From contig NC_058192.1 in the NCBI RefSeq assembly GCF_907165205.1, positions 13,330,001-13,394,000 on the forward strand: a stretch of 64,000 nt of DNA. Direction: 5' to 3'. The DNA is from Coccinella septempunctata (taxonomy: Eukaryota > Arthropoda > Insecta > Coleoptera > Coccinellidae). Below the pieces are notes generated by a model, which was given only the letters and a program-made list of their open reading frames with translations, was not told the origin of the DNA and ran no database searches. A program made the translations under genes and the position numbers. Shown here in pieces: positions 1-11,384 of this stretch. Each line of letters opens with the position of its first letter. The first letter of the stretch is position 1.

Positions 1-1707
1 AAGTACCTATGTATGTAAAACTATAGACATATCCCCATGATTAGACTAAGGGTCTTTGGTACCTACAATTGAATGTTCATTAGGCCTAGATCTGAATGTC
101 TCGTCCCTTGAAGTCTTCGATCGCAATGTTATGGCAACAGTGAAAACGTGTTAGGACAGGATAGGCGATATTCTGCATGCTCTTCTTCCCTCTGTCATGA
201 AAAGAGTAGCACTTAAACACTGTGTGAGTTTCCTAACGACGCCAATGGTTTCAAACTAGAGAGTACGCTGCTCTGATTAGTGGAAAACTCATATCAACCT
301 CTGTGTAGGTTCTGATTACTTGTCCTTTTATCTGGATTTGATATTCCCTCTGGACAAGTCCTTGATGTGCCACTTTCTGAAGATAAGGCGTTCTCTTGCA
401 GAAATAGAGTTTTTGACGTCCTACTCTCTTTATTATTCGGTTGAAAATGTTGTTGCAGTGAGGAATCCATACTTACCAAGCTGTGCACAGTATCTGAAAA
501 AAAAAAATTTAATACTTCAGATCGCTTGATTTTCATTTCACTATAATATAAATAATAGAACTTTCTTGGATGCTTTTTTATTTGTTAAACATCATTTGTA
601 AAAATTCTGCAGCATTTTTCATATACCTATAACAAACTAATTTCAAAAAGGATATCACCATCATCATCATATCAGAATTGCAATTTTTTGGAAGAAATGA
701 AATTTCATAGATCAACTCATTCGTCTCGTAGGAGCATTCTGGTAGAGAAATAATGTCAATTTGAATTTATTATTCTGGGAGGATTCTGCAAAAAATTTAC
801 GCAGGAGCAAATCGTTTATTTCAATTTTTTTTAATTGGTTTTGTTCCAGAGATTGGGAGTGAAAACCCTGAAAAGTTTCAGGAAATAGTGCCAAGTTTTC
901 AAACATGCAAAAAACGAAAAAACTGCAACCCTACATTAAAATCTACTTCCGCATGGAAATCTGGATTCAATATTTCACAACAAAACAGGTGCGGCAGAAA
1001 CACAGACTCGATAAAGTACTAAATTCCAAAGTTTCCGCCAGTTCCTGAGAGTCCCGAGGCAAACCAAAAAAAAACTTGTTCGAAATCGAATTGCAGCTAG
1101 TTTCGTAGCAGGTCGTCCCAGAGGGCAGATGTTCAAAACTCATAATTTCATTTCTGCAAAACAACGGCTTCCATAGAGAGTGGATTCCTGCAAGGCCAAA
1201 AGAATGATCGATATACTCGTATTCGCTTGAAATTCTCATAGATGTAGGAATGATTTCGAACATGCGATTATTTTTTTGACCTCTCATGTGAAAGGTTGAA
1301 TATGTTCGAATTATGATGAAAAAAATTGAGGATCCTGTAGGATATCGATATAAAATTTCTGCAGAGGTCAATTCACGAAAAATTTAGATAAGGAATTAAT
1401 GAAATTTCATTGTAAAAATATCTTCAGAACAAGATTAACTTAGCTCGTGCAAGCTGGTGCAAGGGATGTCAAAAAAATTTATCGAAATGGTAGCACGAAG
1501 CGGAATATGACTTATTTTGAACCGAAAATACACTCAAACGATTGGGTTTGATTTGTTGATGGCAAAAATGAGGTTAAATTCAATTCTTTGTGCCCGTTTG
1601 TACGAACGAATTGAAGTCAGGGTTAACGGTAAAGGCTGCCTCACTTATTTCTCCATTTCTTCTGCAGTTGCCATAAAAGTATGACGGTACTTGCTCCTAA
1701 AATTATA
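1..1707. other. No recognisable gene
   Basis: AT-rich sequence. The longest open frame is 134 codons on the minus strand at 967-1371; it resembles no family I know and has no supporting context. I see no RNA gene or repeat here apart from a very short CAT tract near 660-670. Confidence 0.6.
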
Positions 1708-1709
1708 TA

Positions 1710-3073
1710 CAGGGTCTTTCAAGAGGAACCTCACCCATATTTATACGGGAAACTACTGAACGTATTTTCATGAAATTCAGCACTTACAAGTATTTCACGA
1801 TGCTGATGAAATCTAAAATATTTTCAAGGCATGAGCACCTCCGGTTTTTCCGGAAATGACGTCAACTTCCGTTTTTCAAATTAGAACACCATTTTTCTAT
1901 TGCAGAAATAGATTCCTTAGAAAATTTCAAGTTATTTTGATGTAACATTTTTCAGTTTTGTTTGGAAAATTCTCTCTGAGCGGAAAATTCGAAAAAAGAT
2001 CGAAAATAGAGCTCCGCTGAAACAAGAATAACTTCGATGTTTTTGGCTGGAAAATTTTCATTTTTGGGATTTTTCAAGATGTAAGATTGATGTATCCACT
2101 TTAAAAATCGAAATCGCGATTCATGATACAGGGGGTGAAAAAATCGCTTTCAAAGTTAGGGATAAAAAAATCGTGAAAAATCAATTTTTTCAAATTAGAA
2201 CCCCATTTTTTTATGGCAGATATTGAATTTACGTTAAAAAATAATGTGAGTGTATGCATCACACCCTTGCCCTAAAATGGATATTTTCTGAGTTATTCAC
2301 AAAAAACTGTTTTTCGTCTTGAATTTTCAGCTATTTCTTTTCCCTTCACGCCAAAAAGATGAAATTTTCAGGAACTGTTACTTAAACCATGTTTTAGATT
2401 TTACTACCCTAATATGCAAGAAAAAAAAGTTACAGGTTGTTCCTAAATAGATGGCGAATTTTGATTCGAATTTGTATCGGAAACCTCTTTATTTCAACTA
2501 ATCGGCCATCGGTTTTCTCTCCAGTGATAAATAAATAATTCCTTATGAACCATATGCAAAAACTTACCATGTTTTACATTCTTTTTTTTTAATGATAGAT
2601 ATCATTAATTACATCTGCCAAATTCCTCTTTATTCAGTAGCATTTTGTGTTTACTATTAATTTGGTGATAATTCGTATTAAGTTATAAAATCGATCTTAC
2701 ATCTTGAAAAATGCCAAAAATGAAAATTTTCCATCCAAAATCCTCGAAGTTATTCTTGTTTCAGCGGAGCTCTATTTTCGATTTTTTTTTCGAATTTTCC
2801 CGCTCAGAGAGAATTTTCCAACCAAAACTGAAAAATGTTACATCAAAATAACTTGAAATTTTCTAAGGAATCTATTTCTGCAATAAAAAAATGGTGTTCT
2901 AATTTGAAAAACGGAAGTTGACGTCATTTCCGGAAAAACCGGAGGTGCTCATGCCTTGAAAATATTTTAGATTTCATCAGCATCGTGAAATACTTATAAG
3001 TGCTGAATTTCATGAAAATACGTTCAGTAGTTTCCCGTATAAATATGGGTGAGGTTCCTCGTGAAAGACCCTG
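1710..3073. repeat. 1.36 kb foldback element, CAGGGTC ends, TA-flanked
   Basis: The left arm starts CAGGGTCTTTC at 1710. The right arm ends with its reverse complement at 3073, and both ends are flanked by TA (1708-1709 and 3074-3075). The arms are inverted copies of each other over several hundred bases with few differences; for example, the stretch around the Mlu-like GACGTCA at about 1860 recurs inverted near 2920. There is no convincing open frame. A shorter relative lies at 42910-43586. The structure fits a non-autonomous foldback DNA transposon that targets TA, as Tc1/mariner-type elements do, but no transposase is present to prove the superfamily. Confidence 0.85.
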
Positions 3074-3074
3074 T

Positions 3075-3339
3075 ATATGGGGGGTTCAGAGCTGAAGTGA
3101 ACCAAGTCCATTCAGCCTAATTTTGAGATGAATGGCTTAAAGGTTGTTTATCACCCATTAATTCAAATGTGACTTCTTTAGATTTTAAAAAGTTAGAATG
3201 TGAGCATATGCTTACATAAGAATAATAAAATAAATAAAGACGTTACTTTTGAATTAATTGGTGATAACAACTTCTAAGCCATTCATCTCAAAATAAGGCT
3301 GAATGGACTTGATTCACTTCAGCTCTGAACCCCTCATAT
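3075..3339. repeat. 265 bp inverted-repeat MITE
   Basis: The ends are inverted copies: GGGGTTCAGAGCTGAAG near 3081 and its reverse complement ending near 3334. A further inner arm, ending around AGATGAATGGCTTA, also pairs with the opposite side. The element begins at the TA that closes the preceding foldback element, so the two abut without spacer. No coding capacity. The family is unknown. Confidence 0.8.
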
Positions 3340-3433
3340 GATAATCATCTGATAATTTCGGAGTTACAGAATTAATTTGCAGAATTTCTCTCAACAACAA
3401 AAGCAATTATCGTTCCTAATATCAATTAGAATA

Positions 3434-3471
3434 GGTGAAGGTTTCAGTTCCTTGTGACTGAAACCTTCACC
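3434..3471. other. Perfect 15-bp hairpin
   Basis: Positions 3434-3448 (GGTGAAGGTTTCAGT) are exactly complementary to 3457-3471, with an 8-nt loop. At 38 nt it is too short for a typical pre-miRNA, and there is no T-run after it. It could be a protein-binding dyad or the remnant of a small foldback. Confidence 0.5.
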
Positions 3472-4596
3472 ATTTTATAGATCTGAATTTTCATATATTC
3501 AGATATTTTTCATATAAAAAGTTGTAGGCAAATTTACAAACCCAGCAAGTGATCAGGGCGAGTTCATTAGTACCTGAATTGGTGAATGCGTCAGAATACT
3601 TTGCTCATAATCATTCCTCTTAAACTTCAATGCTTCAATGTCCTCGTGTGAAAAACATCGAAATACGTCCTCCCTGAAGATATTTCATTTCTACACGGCA
3701 ATGTGTCTTGTCTTACATCTAATGAACGGCCAAATCCCAAAGGTGTGCGCTTTCACAAAGTGATCGAGGCTTGGCAAAGAAAAAAGTGACTCAGACAAGA
3801 AAGAGACCTGGCAGCTAATATTTCAGTACCGTGGAGTCTGAGGGTGTCTAGTCTGGGGTCGGACTCCAGAGTATAAGGGGATGTGACTGGGACAGTCCCC
3901 AGAGGAAAAGAGCCTTTCTCCTCATATACTCCAAGAAACATTAATCTTCGGTTAAATATTTATCCGCACGTATGGTTGATTGGGGGAAGTTATGGGGAAT
4001 TGAAAAAACGAGCTCGGTTGATTGGTTCTCGTCGATTTGTTGTATCTTTCATGTTTACACGACGTGTGGAAGAGATTTGTGAGCGTTTACAGGCCTGATT
4101 GAATCCTACGTCGGCGTTCGGCAATGGTCCGATAATGGTGATCGAAAAAAGGCCAAGTGCGAGTAGCAATCGAGCAGAGCAAGGTTTTTCCATTTATCGC
4201 CACGCTTTACTACCCTTACTCTCCATGTCGAGCTCACTTAAATAATTTTTTTACATACATAATTTGGAACCTGACAAATGAATTTGAACCAATTTACATA
4301 TAAATTGATATCCTTCTGTTTTGCAATAACAAACTACTAACTTCAATTCAGCAGGGTATTCACAAAAACTTAGGAAAAGTTTCGGCACAATCAGTGTAGA
4401 CAATACATGCTCTAATGAGCACATTAAAATTGCTGGCAATCCAAAATTGTGATCATTGATTGGAAAATTTTAATATATTTCAATTAGGTCAATCATAATT
4501 GATTCTGAAAAATGGTTCATTCATGTTCGAACTATTTTAATTAAAAAAAATATGTCAGTACCCTTTTATACGAAGTAATATATGAATTGCTCAGGT
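3472..4596. other. No recognisable gene
   Basis: Flank upstream of tRNA-Lys. Open frames are short (71 codons or fewer), overlap on both strands and lack similarity to anything I recognise. Confidence 0.55.
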
Positions 4597-4669
4597 GCCC
4601 GGCTAGCTCAGTCGGTAGAGCATGAGACTCTTAATCTCAGGGTCGTGGGTTCGAGCCCCACGTTGGGCG
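4597..4669 (+). tRNA. tRNA-Lys(CTT)
   Basis: A 73-nt cloverleaf that decodes AAG codons. The acceptor stem pairs GCCCGGC (4597-4603) with GTTGGGC (4662-4668), including two G-T pairs, followed by discriminator G. The D-arm is TAGCTCAGTCGGTAGAGC. The anticodon loop CTCTTAA at 4628-4634 places CTT at 4630-4632. The T-arm contains GGTTCGAGCCC, an intact B box, so internal RNA polymerase III promoter elements are preserved. A run of five T at 4676-4680 can terminate transcription. There is no intron. All invariant positions are intact and the gene looks functional. Confidence 0.97.
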
Positions 4670-4675
4670 ACTACA

Positions 4676-4680
4676 TTTTT
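4676..4680 (+). terminator. Pol III T-run after tRNA-Lys
   Basis: Five consecutive T residues, 7 nt downstream of the mature 3' end, the usual RNA polymerase III stop. Confidence 0.75.
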
Positions 4681-4864
4681 GCGCCTTCCTGATACTTTTC
4701 CATCAATATCTAATTATAAAATTGATGCTTGATTTGTGCACACTTCTTGTGAATTTAGAACCTTACTTTGGTTTCTTTCTAAATCACAAAATAATCCACC
4801 ATTAATGGTGCATTAGTGAAAACTAATATCTAATAGGAATCAAACAATTTATTTTGCAGATGCC

Positions 4865-5160
4865 AAATTCTCAGATTTATTACTAGAAGATTTGCTCTTT
4901 CAGAATAGGTATCACATTTCTATCTACGGTTACTTTTATTGAGAGATAAACGACCTGTAAACTGACCTTCTGACTTCTGACTGTTCAGTTAAAAATTCGT
5001 CATGACCGAACGGTTGCGCCGAGATGGATGAAATTCTCAGACTTATTACTAGAAGAGTTGTTCTTTCAGAGTATGCATGACATTTATATCTACGATTACT
5101 TTTATTGAGAGATAAACGACTCGAAAGCCTACCTTCCAAAAATCCTGAAAAAGCTGGGTT
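4865..5160. repeat. Two-unit tandem repeat (about 166 bp), shared with 63 kb
   Basis: Each unit contains TTATTACTAGAAGA, a CTACGGTTACTTTTATTG-like stretch, GAGATAAACGAC, and then a TCAGTTAAAAATTCGTC-like stretch. The shared landmark falls at 4874 and again at 5040, so the period is 166 bp. Related units with a longer period form the array at 62935-63640. Noncoding; it may be a satellite or part of an unidentified transposon. Confidence 0.8.
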
Positions 5161-5554
5161 CAGTTAAAAAATTTCATTTGGGGGTGCCAACCTCACACTT
5201 TCCAAAATTTGCATAGATGGATTTCTATGGTTCTGTGGATGGACAAATGAAAAAATTGGGTGGACAAAGTGGACTTACGTTGGACAAACGATCTATACCA
5301 TTAAAAATGGGGGTGCAGCTCCAGAGAATGCACCGAAACAACTTCTTTTCCGGTATCTTTGGAACGGTACCTGGACAAATGAAAAAAAAGGGTGGACAAA
5401 CCTAGTTAGTTTGTGCAGACCTCCTAAGAACGAAGACTTTAGAAAGAGACGAATAAAATTGCCAAATGGCGATGCCATGTTCAGCATCGCTTCCTTATTT
5501 AGATATTAGTCCTTGGATGGCGTCTATGCTGGTTATCCCACCCTTACCCACAAC
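5161..5554. other. No gene; local duplicated motif
   Basis: A GGACAAATGAAAAA...GGGTGGACAAA stretch occurs at 5241 and again at 5373, 132 bp apart, suggesting an old local duplication. Open frames here are short and unconvincing. The interval ends at tRNA-Leu. Confidence 0.45.
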
Positions 5555-5636
5555 GGTAGCGTGGCCGAGCGGTCTAAGGCGCTGGTTTAAGGCACCAGTC
5601 TCTTCGGAGGCGTGGGTTCGAATCCCACCGCTGCCA
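5555..5636 (+). tRNA. tRNA-Leu(AAG)
   Basis: An 82-nt type II tRNA with a long variable arm; it decodes CTT/CTC after A34-to-inosine editing. The acceptor stem pairs GGTAGCG with CGCTGCC, and the discriminator is A. The anticodon stem CTGGT/ACCAG encloses loop TTAAGGC (5587-5593), giving anticodon AAG at 5589-5591. The variable arm around TCTCTTCGGAGG forms its own short stem. The B box GGTTCGAATCC is intact. A T-run at 5640-5644 can stop RNA polymerase III. No intron; the gene looks functional. Confidence 0.97.
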
Positions 5637-6524
5637 AAGTTTTTGTATCAGCATATTTCGTAAAGTCATAGTACTTGATAATATAATAATAATCACTACA
5701 ACCACACTCCCCAAAATAGAAAGATCAAGACGTGCTTGACAAGACAGTTACAGTAACTCCAGAAGTATCGTTGTAACTTGTTACAACAAAAATTTCTATG
5801 GGAAATGGTGAGTTTACGCAAAGTTACTAAGAACTAACACCTAAGGAGGGACCAAGTACTAAATATATGGATCGAGGTTATTTTATATCAAAGAATATTC
5901 GATTCAGGAAAAAACTTCCCGAGATTTGTTAAATGGGTTGACGTGAATCACATTCCCCCAAACTTATTTTCTTTCTAGATAAGACTCTAACATTTTTTTG
6001 CTTTCTAGAGATACAAGCAGTTCTTAATATATCAGAAGCCTAAGTTTGGTTATCGATTGTCTGTGGCAATTCATCATTTTGACTGTGATATATAGACTTT
6101 TCCTTTCTAGCACGATTATAACGGAGTTTTATGCGTTTTTTGCTCATATCAGCAGAGTTTCAAGGTAGCACCAGGGCAAGAATTAATTTTTGGTGAATAG
6201 TTGAATCAGGAATTGGGTGCTGAATTTCCCATCAGATCGAAATGTTTTTTTATTTTTATATCAATCGATTCAGAATGTTTATTTCTATAATGATAAATTG
6301 CCAAATTTGTTCAAAGGGTTGAAAATGCTCCGACATAGTGGCAGCCAATTTATAATTCAAACTATCCAAAAGCAAAATGTTTCTGAAGAAATAACTATTG
6401 AAAAGAGTCTGATTTTTGCGTATTCAAGGTAGGCTGTTCAACTGGTGAATTATTATTTTCCATTCCCATTAATATGAAAGAAAACCAGCAATAGGCCATA
6501 CTATCAGAATAAAGTTAATAAGGT
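5637..6524. other. No recognisable gene
   Basis: AT-rich spacer between tRNA-Leu and the hAT element. No open frame worth calling and no repeat structure seen. Confidence 0.55.
5640..5644 (+). terminator. Pol III T-run after tRNA-Leu
   Basis: Five T residues starting 4 nt after the mature tRNA-Leu end. Confidence 0.75.
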
Positions 6525-6532
6525 GTTTCAAT

Positions 6533-8251
6533 CAGGGCCGGCGTTAGGGGTGAAACAGTGAAGCGACTGTTTCAGGCGCCACTGTCTGAGGGGCGGCATA
6601 TCGGCTCAGTTTGAATTTAGTTATTAACGATGCAGCTAGTAAATCTGGTGAAATATCAAATTTTTTTCAATTGTCCAAGAAATCTTCGTATTTTTTTCTA
6701 GTTCAACTAAAAGGTGGGGAATTTTGAAAAAACACAATTTAGCACTAACTCTAAAAGGTCTCAGTACCACTAGATGGGAAAGAAGAATAAATGCTATTAC
6801 GCCGCTAAGGTATCAGTTAGGGGAAATATATGATGCTCTTTGTGAAATAGCAGCGAATGATGAGAATGATGGCGATACCAGAAGTAAGAGCAAAAATTTG
6901 GCTTTGAAAATTTCATGTTTCAAGTTCATTTGTTTAGTAGTTACTTGGTACGAGGTTTTAGTTCGTATCAATAACGTTTCCAAGCAATTGCAAAGTCCAG
7001 GTATGATAATAAATGTTTGCGTTAGCGAGCTGAACAAAGTCTCAGAATATTTGGCAAATTTGAGAGCTGATGGTTTCGAGCAAATGCTTTGCTCTGCTAA
7101 AGAAATGGCAGATAATATGGAAATGAACCCTGAATTCGAATCTGAGAGAGAAGTCCGCATTCGTAGGAAAACAAGGCTTTTTCAATATGAAGGAAGAGAT
7201 ACACCGATAGCAGACCCTCGAAAAAAATTTCAGATAGATTTTTTCAATTATTTATTAGATATTTGCATTAACTCTTTGAATGAACGCTTCCTACAACTGA
7301 AAGAACATAGCTCATTGTTTGAATTCTTATATGACGTTAAGGCATTAGCTACAAAATCACCAGAGCACATAATGCAAAATTGCAATGGACTCTTCGAGCA
7401 ATTAGGAAATGACATTGAGCCCAGAAATCTCAGCACAGAATTGCTTCTTTTGAGCAGCACGTTGGAATCTAAAATGTCACCTATCAAGTTGCTGAATTAT
7501 TTGGAGGGGGGTAATCTATCTGAAAATTATCCTAATATAGTTATTGTTCTTCGGATACTAATTACAATGCCGGTAACTGTAGCTAGTGGAGAACGTTCTT
7601 TTTCTAAATTGAAAATTATAAAAAATTATTTGCGCTCCGCGATGCATCAGGAGAAACTTTCGGGCCTGGCAATAATATCTATTTAACACACAATTAGTTT
7701 GATAAATCACAAATAGATTTTGAAAATATTATAGATGATTTTGCCAGGATTAAATCTAGAAAGGTACAAATACTGTGATTTATCTTAGTTCTAATCCTAA
7801 TAAAATTTTAATGCTATATGCATTTAGTTTCTACAAATTCCATGTGCTTTTTCATATTTTATGTATGTAGGTTTAAACATGCTTATATGTCATGACGATT
7901 TTTTTACAGTTTCTATCTCATTAACAAATGTGATATTTTGTTTTACTTTTCATGCTTTGTTATAAATAAACTAATTTTTTGTTTTGTTATTTTGTAAATT
8001 ATGTTTATGTGTACGATATTTTTTAATTATGTATGAATAAACTAGATTTCTTTTTTGCTGTGTTATCACATTCAAAAACCTTGGAAACACCAAGTGAAAT
8101 ATGTATTATATAAAAGCACATTTCAATATCCCTCATTCACTCGAATTTAATTTTTTTTACGCACTCATTCAAGGAAGAAAAAATTTTTTTTTTGGCAGGG
8201 GCGCCAAAATTTTTTTTGCTTCAGGCGCCAAAATTACTCGCGCCGGCCCTG
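6533..8251 (+). mobile_element. hAT-superfamily DNA transposon, non-autonomous
   Basis: The 11-bp terminal inverted repeats CAGGGCCGGCG (6533-6543) and their complement (8241-8251) are flanked by a perfect 8-bp duplication, GTTTCAAT, at 6525-6532 and 8252-8259. An 8-bp duplication and CAG-type ends are diagnostic for hAT transposons. A subterminal GGCGCC motif occurs at both ends. The 1.7 kb body holds only the 3' part of a transposase gene. Perfect target duplications suggest a fairly recent insertion or slow decay at the ends. Confidence 0.95.
6617..7776 (+). pseudogene. hAT transposase remnant (ZMYM1-like, C-terminal part)
   Basis: In intact relatives this enzyme cuts and pastes hAT DNA. 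The longest open stretch, 6724-7686 (320 codons), begins at TTG and has no credible ATG. Coding resemblance extends upstream to about 6617 in another frame, which implies a frameshift between about 6670 and 6720. The N-terminal zinc finger and the first half of the catalytic domain are missing. The C-terminal hAT dimerisation signature is clear near 7565-7680, with PVTVASGERSFSKLK and a following SGLAIISI. A TAA at 7684 interrupts where the family normally continues with Glu-His, and the tail (DFENIIDDFA) resumes one frame away from 7716. Two AATAAA signals lie downstream near 7966 and 8035. The copy is dead. Confidence 0.9.
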
Positions 8252-8259
8252 GTTTCAAT

Positions 8260-11200
8260 CACACATCCCGTACACACATATATTTCAATGAATAATCGAA
8301 ATTCTGTGACAAACAGTCCTAAAACCCTTTTTGTATTGGAATTCCGACCCCCGTTCCAACTCACATTTCATAAGTAACATTCTGGACTAAAGCAAAAAAC
8401 ATAGCGCAATTTGCTGTAATGGTATCACGAATGTTAGTTATATTTTTCTAAAATTTACCCTTAGGGGCAATTTGCTCACTCCTGTAGTCTTTAGGTGGAG
8501 TACACAATTTGTTTTATGTATTTACAGTCTGCAAAGTAGGATACTTACACCCAGAAGGGACATTGAAAGCTATTTAAACCTATTCTCTTCAAGATTTATA
8601 CTTATGTGAGATGAGATCCCGTTTCAATTTAGAGCAGAATGGGTTTACTCATCTGAATCATGTTGTATTTACAGTTTAGACGGCGCCAGTGATCTATCAG
8701 AATTAGGTACCTAACCTATATAATTTATGTATTCCAGAGATGTTCTAGCTATCGGGAATAGAAATTAATTAGTTGCATTTCAAAAACATGATTGTTATAT
8801 CAAAATTCTCATTGCTGCAGATGATTTTAGTGGTTCCAGAGAGGTTAGACATAATTCCATAATTTTCAGTCCATATCAATTGAACTTTGTACAAAAACCT
8901 TGTTTTTTTACTGTGTTCAATATGTTAGATAATGTGTGAAGATTTTGTTGCCTGCTTCAGTAGGAAAATATTGAAAAAATGGATCGAATAAATCAACTAA
9001 TTCCCAGTAAGTAAATCCCAATACCTTTCGAATCATTTTGCCTTTGGTATCGTTATTTATAAACCAAATCTTAAAACTTTTCTCAAAATCTGACCAAGCC
9101 TTTAGGAATATATTATGGGATATAATTCAGTTTCATACCGTTATTAAATTTCATTATTTCAATAATCATATACGACAATGATTGGGAGGTCAGTAAATCC
9201 CCTCCTTGATTTTCAAATTGCCTGCAAGGATTCTTGCGTGAAAACTTTGAACAAGGGTAATAAATCTTGACTGCTGAAGAGGCATTCCAGTACATTCCCT
9301 GAATATAAAACAAATATGGCCCTTAACGTGTATATTAACGGGGAAATAAATTGATGGGGTGTTCTAACTGCCATTTGTCGCTAATGAAGTGTTTCCTCGA
9401 ATTTTCCATTTGCTCGTTCTTGAGGTGCTTCAATGAAATGGCACGATAAAGTTTTCTTATTTTCATTATCTACAGGAGGACGGAAATTTCTTGATGGTTC
9501 ATAAACGCTGGAACGCTAGTTCTAGCTGAAAATAAGCGCTTACATCTGGAAATTCCCTTGTTTCTACATGGAATATGAGATGGCTTATTATTGAAATCAA
9601 GCACGAACAAAATCTAGGGTACAACATCGCAAAATAAACAAATTTCTTCGTAATTTATTCCTTCATTACTACAATCTAAGACGGTCGAAGTCGGATGTCT
9701 CTGTGAAGATTTAAACCCCTTGATTATGTTACTATTAGCATTCGCAATGAGATATAAACACACTCTATTCTTGCCTATCCAAAATTTCATTGACACACTG
9801 TGTGAGGGTATTTTGAGTACAAAAATATCATCAATATTAGTCGAATAAAATCGAGAACACGTTCTCAACTCTATCGAGATTTATTCCAGTTCTAACCTGA
9901 CACTCATTATCATTGGAAGTTGATTGAATCGCTAAAGCAATTCCACTTCATTTAATTCTCGAGTCTTCGTTGTGAACATCGCACAAGACACTTATTTTAC
10001 GATGAACACTCATTAAAACTGACACGATGTCCCCAAAATGCTGTAAGTAAGCAATTAAGTATCTTCCATCACCATATTTCCAGCTCAAACTTGTGATAAA
10101 CTGGAGACGAAGAGCTTTTTTACATTACAGCAAAATGACAGTGACTTATTATGGGACTACCACCTCATCCCTGGTTTTCCCCCACAAAGATGAAAACGCA
10201 TGGCATTCGTCGTCTTTAATAAGAAGTGATGTTTGCAGGCGGGGAACATTCTCAAGAGAAATCCGAAAAAAGCCTCTTTTCAGTGGGGTTCAAGGGGTGG
10301 TAGATGTTCCTGCACATAATATATTAATGGATAATTTTCATTTATCGTGCCATAAGTTTCCAATTCGAAAAATAAAAACAAGTGATTCTTTAAATAATTG
10401 AATCTTCATTGAAGATGTAGATGTATAAATTCTTCTTCGAAGAATTTATTTAGTTTTTTCTCAAATCTCTCGTATTCTCAAGAGAAAAAACTCAAATCAG
10501 TGAATTTTAATTCTCGAACCAGCAGGTTTACGCTGATGAAATAGAGGTACAGTTTCTCAAAAATATCCTTAATTATATTTCAATGAAACATTCGAGCAAA
10601 TATCAAAGTAACCTTCTTCACGAAATCCTATTTCTGTTTTGCATTATTCAAAATCGCTATGCGTAAAAGTAGCGTTGCAGAGACTATAAAGACCGCAATT
10701 TATATCTGGTAAAAGAAAATTCAGTAGAGAGCATCTCGGGTGTAATTAAGATAAATAAAAGTTACCAGGAGAATCTTATTTTGTTAATTAAGGAACACGC
10801 AACTCCAATTAACTTGCTCCTACCACATTCCACAGATGGCGCTCTCGCTTAATGTTTTTTGTATTGAGTGGAAAAAGGGGGAAAAGAGATTATCAGTGTA
10901 GCTGTTGAAAATTCCAGAAAGAAATGAAGAAGTTTATGTTCGAGGAAGTTGTGTTTGTTTTTTCCACGGTATGAGTTATTTTCAAGAACCTCCCTTATAT
11001 TCTCTCCTTATTTTTCATTTAGGAGTGGGAATTACTGAGCAGGATTTTGAATGATTTGAATTTTCTACTTCCCCGAATTTTTCTTGAATTGATCGCCGAA
11101 ATATTGGATTTCAGATCTGTCCATTTTGACAGTTGATTACAGAAGGAGACTCCTATTTGATTTTAGCCAGGAGGGTGCATTTCGCCCCAGATAATAGTGT

Positions 11201-11267
11201 TTTCTTTTTATCTCAGAATCCGGACCTACCAAATAGCCAAATTCGGTACCTGGGAGTTTTATGATAT
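8260..11267. other. No recognisable gene
   Basis: About 3 kb of AT-rich sequence. Small open frames (102 codons or fewer) show no family signature. A small foldback, AGTTTTTTCTC / GAGAAAAAACT, lies near 10452-10492. Nothing else stands out. Confidence 0.5.
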
Positions 11268-11384
11268 TACAAGGATATATTGAAAAATTCTTAGCCTACT
11301 AGAGAACCAAACAAAATTTGAATGTCAACATATTCTCCCCAACATGTTACCTCTTAATTGGATACCTACATTCATTACAGCGAA

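Noticed and set aside
967..1371. 134-codon minus-strand open frame
   Set aside because: No recognisable motif, no start context of note, and similar lengths occur by chance in 64 kb of AT-rich DNA.
6724..6726. TTG as the start of the hAT protein
   Set aside because: Coding resemblance continues upstream in another frame, so the TTG is simply where the open frame begins after a frameshift.
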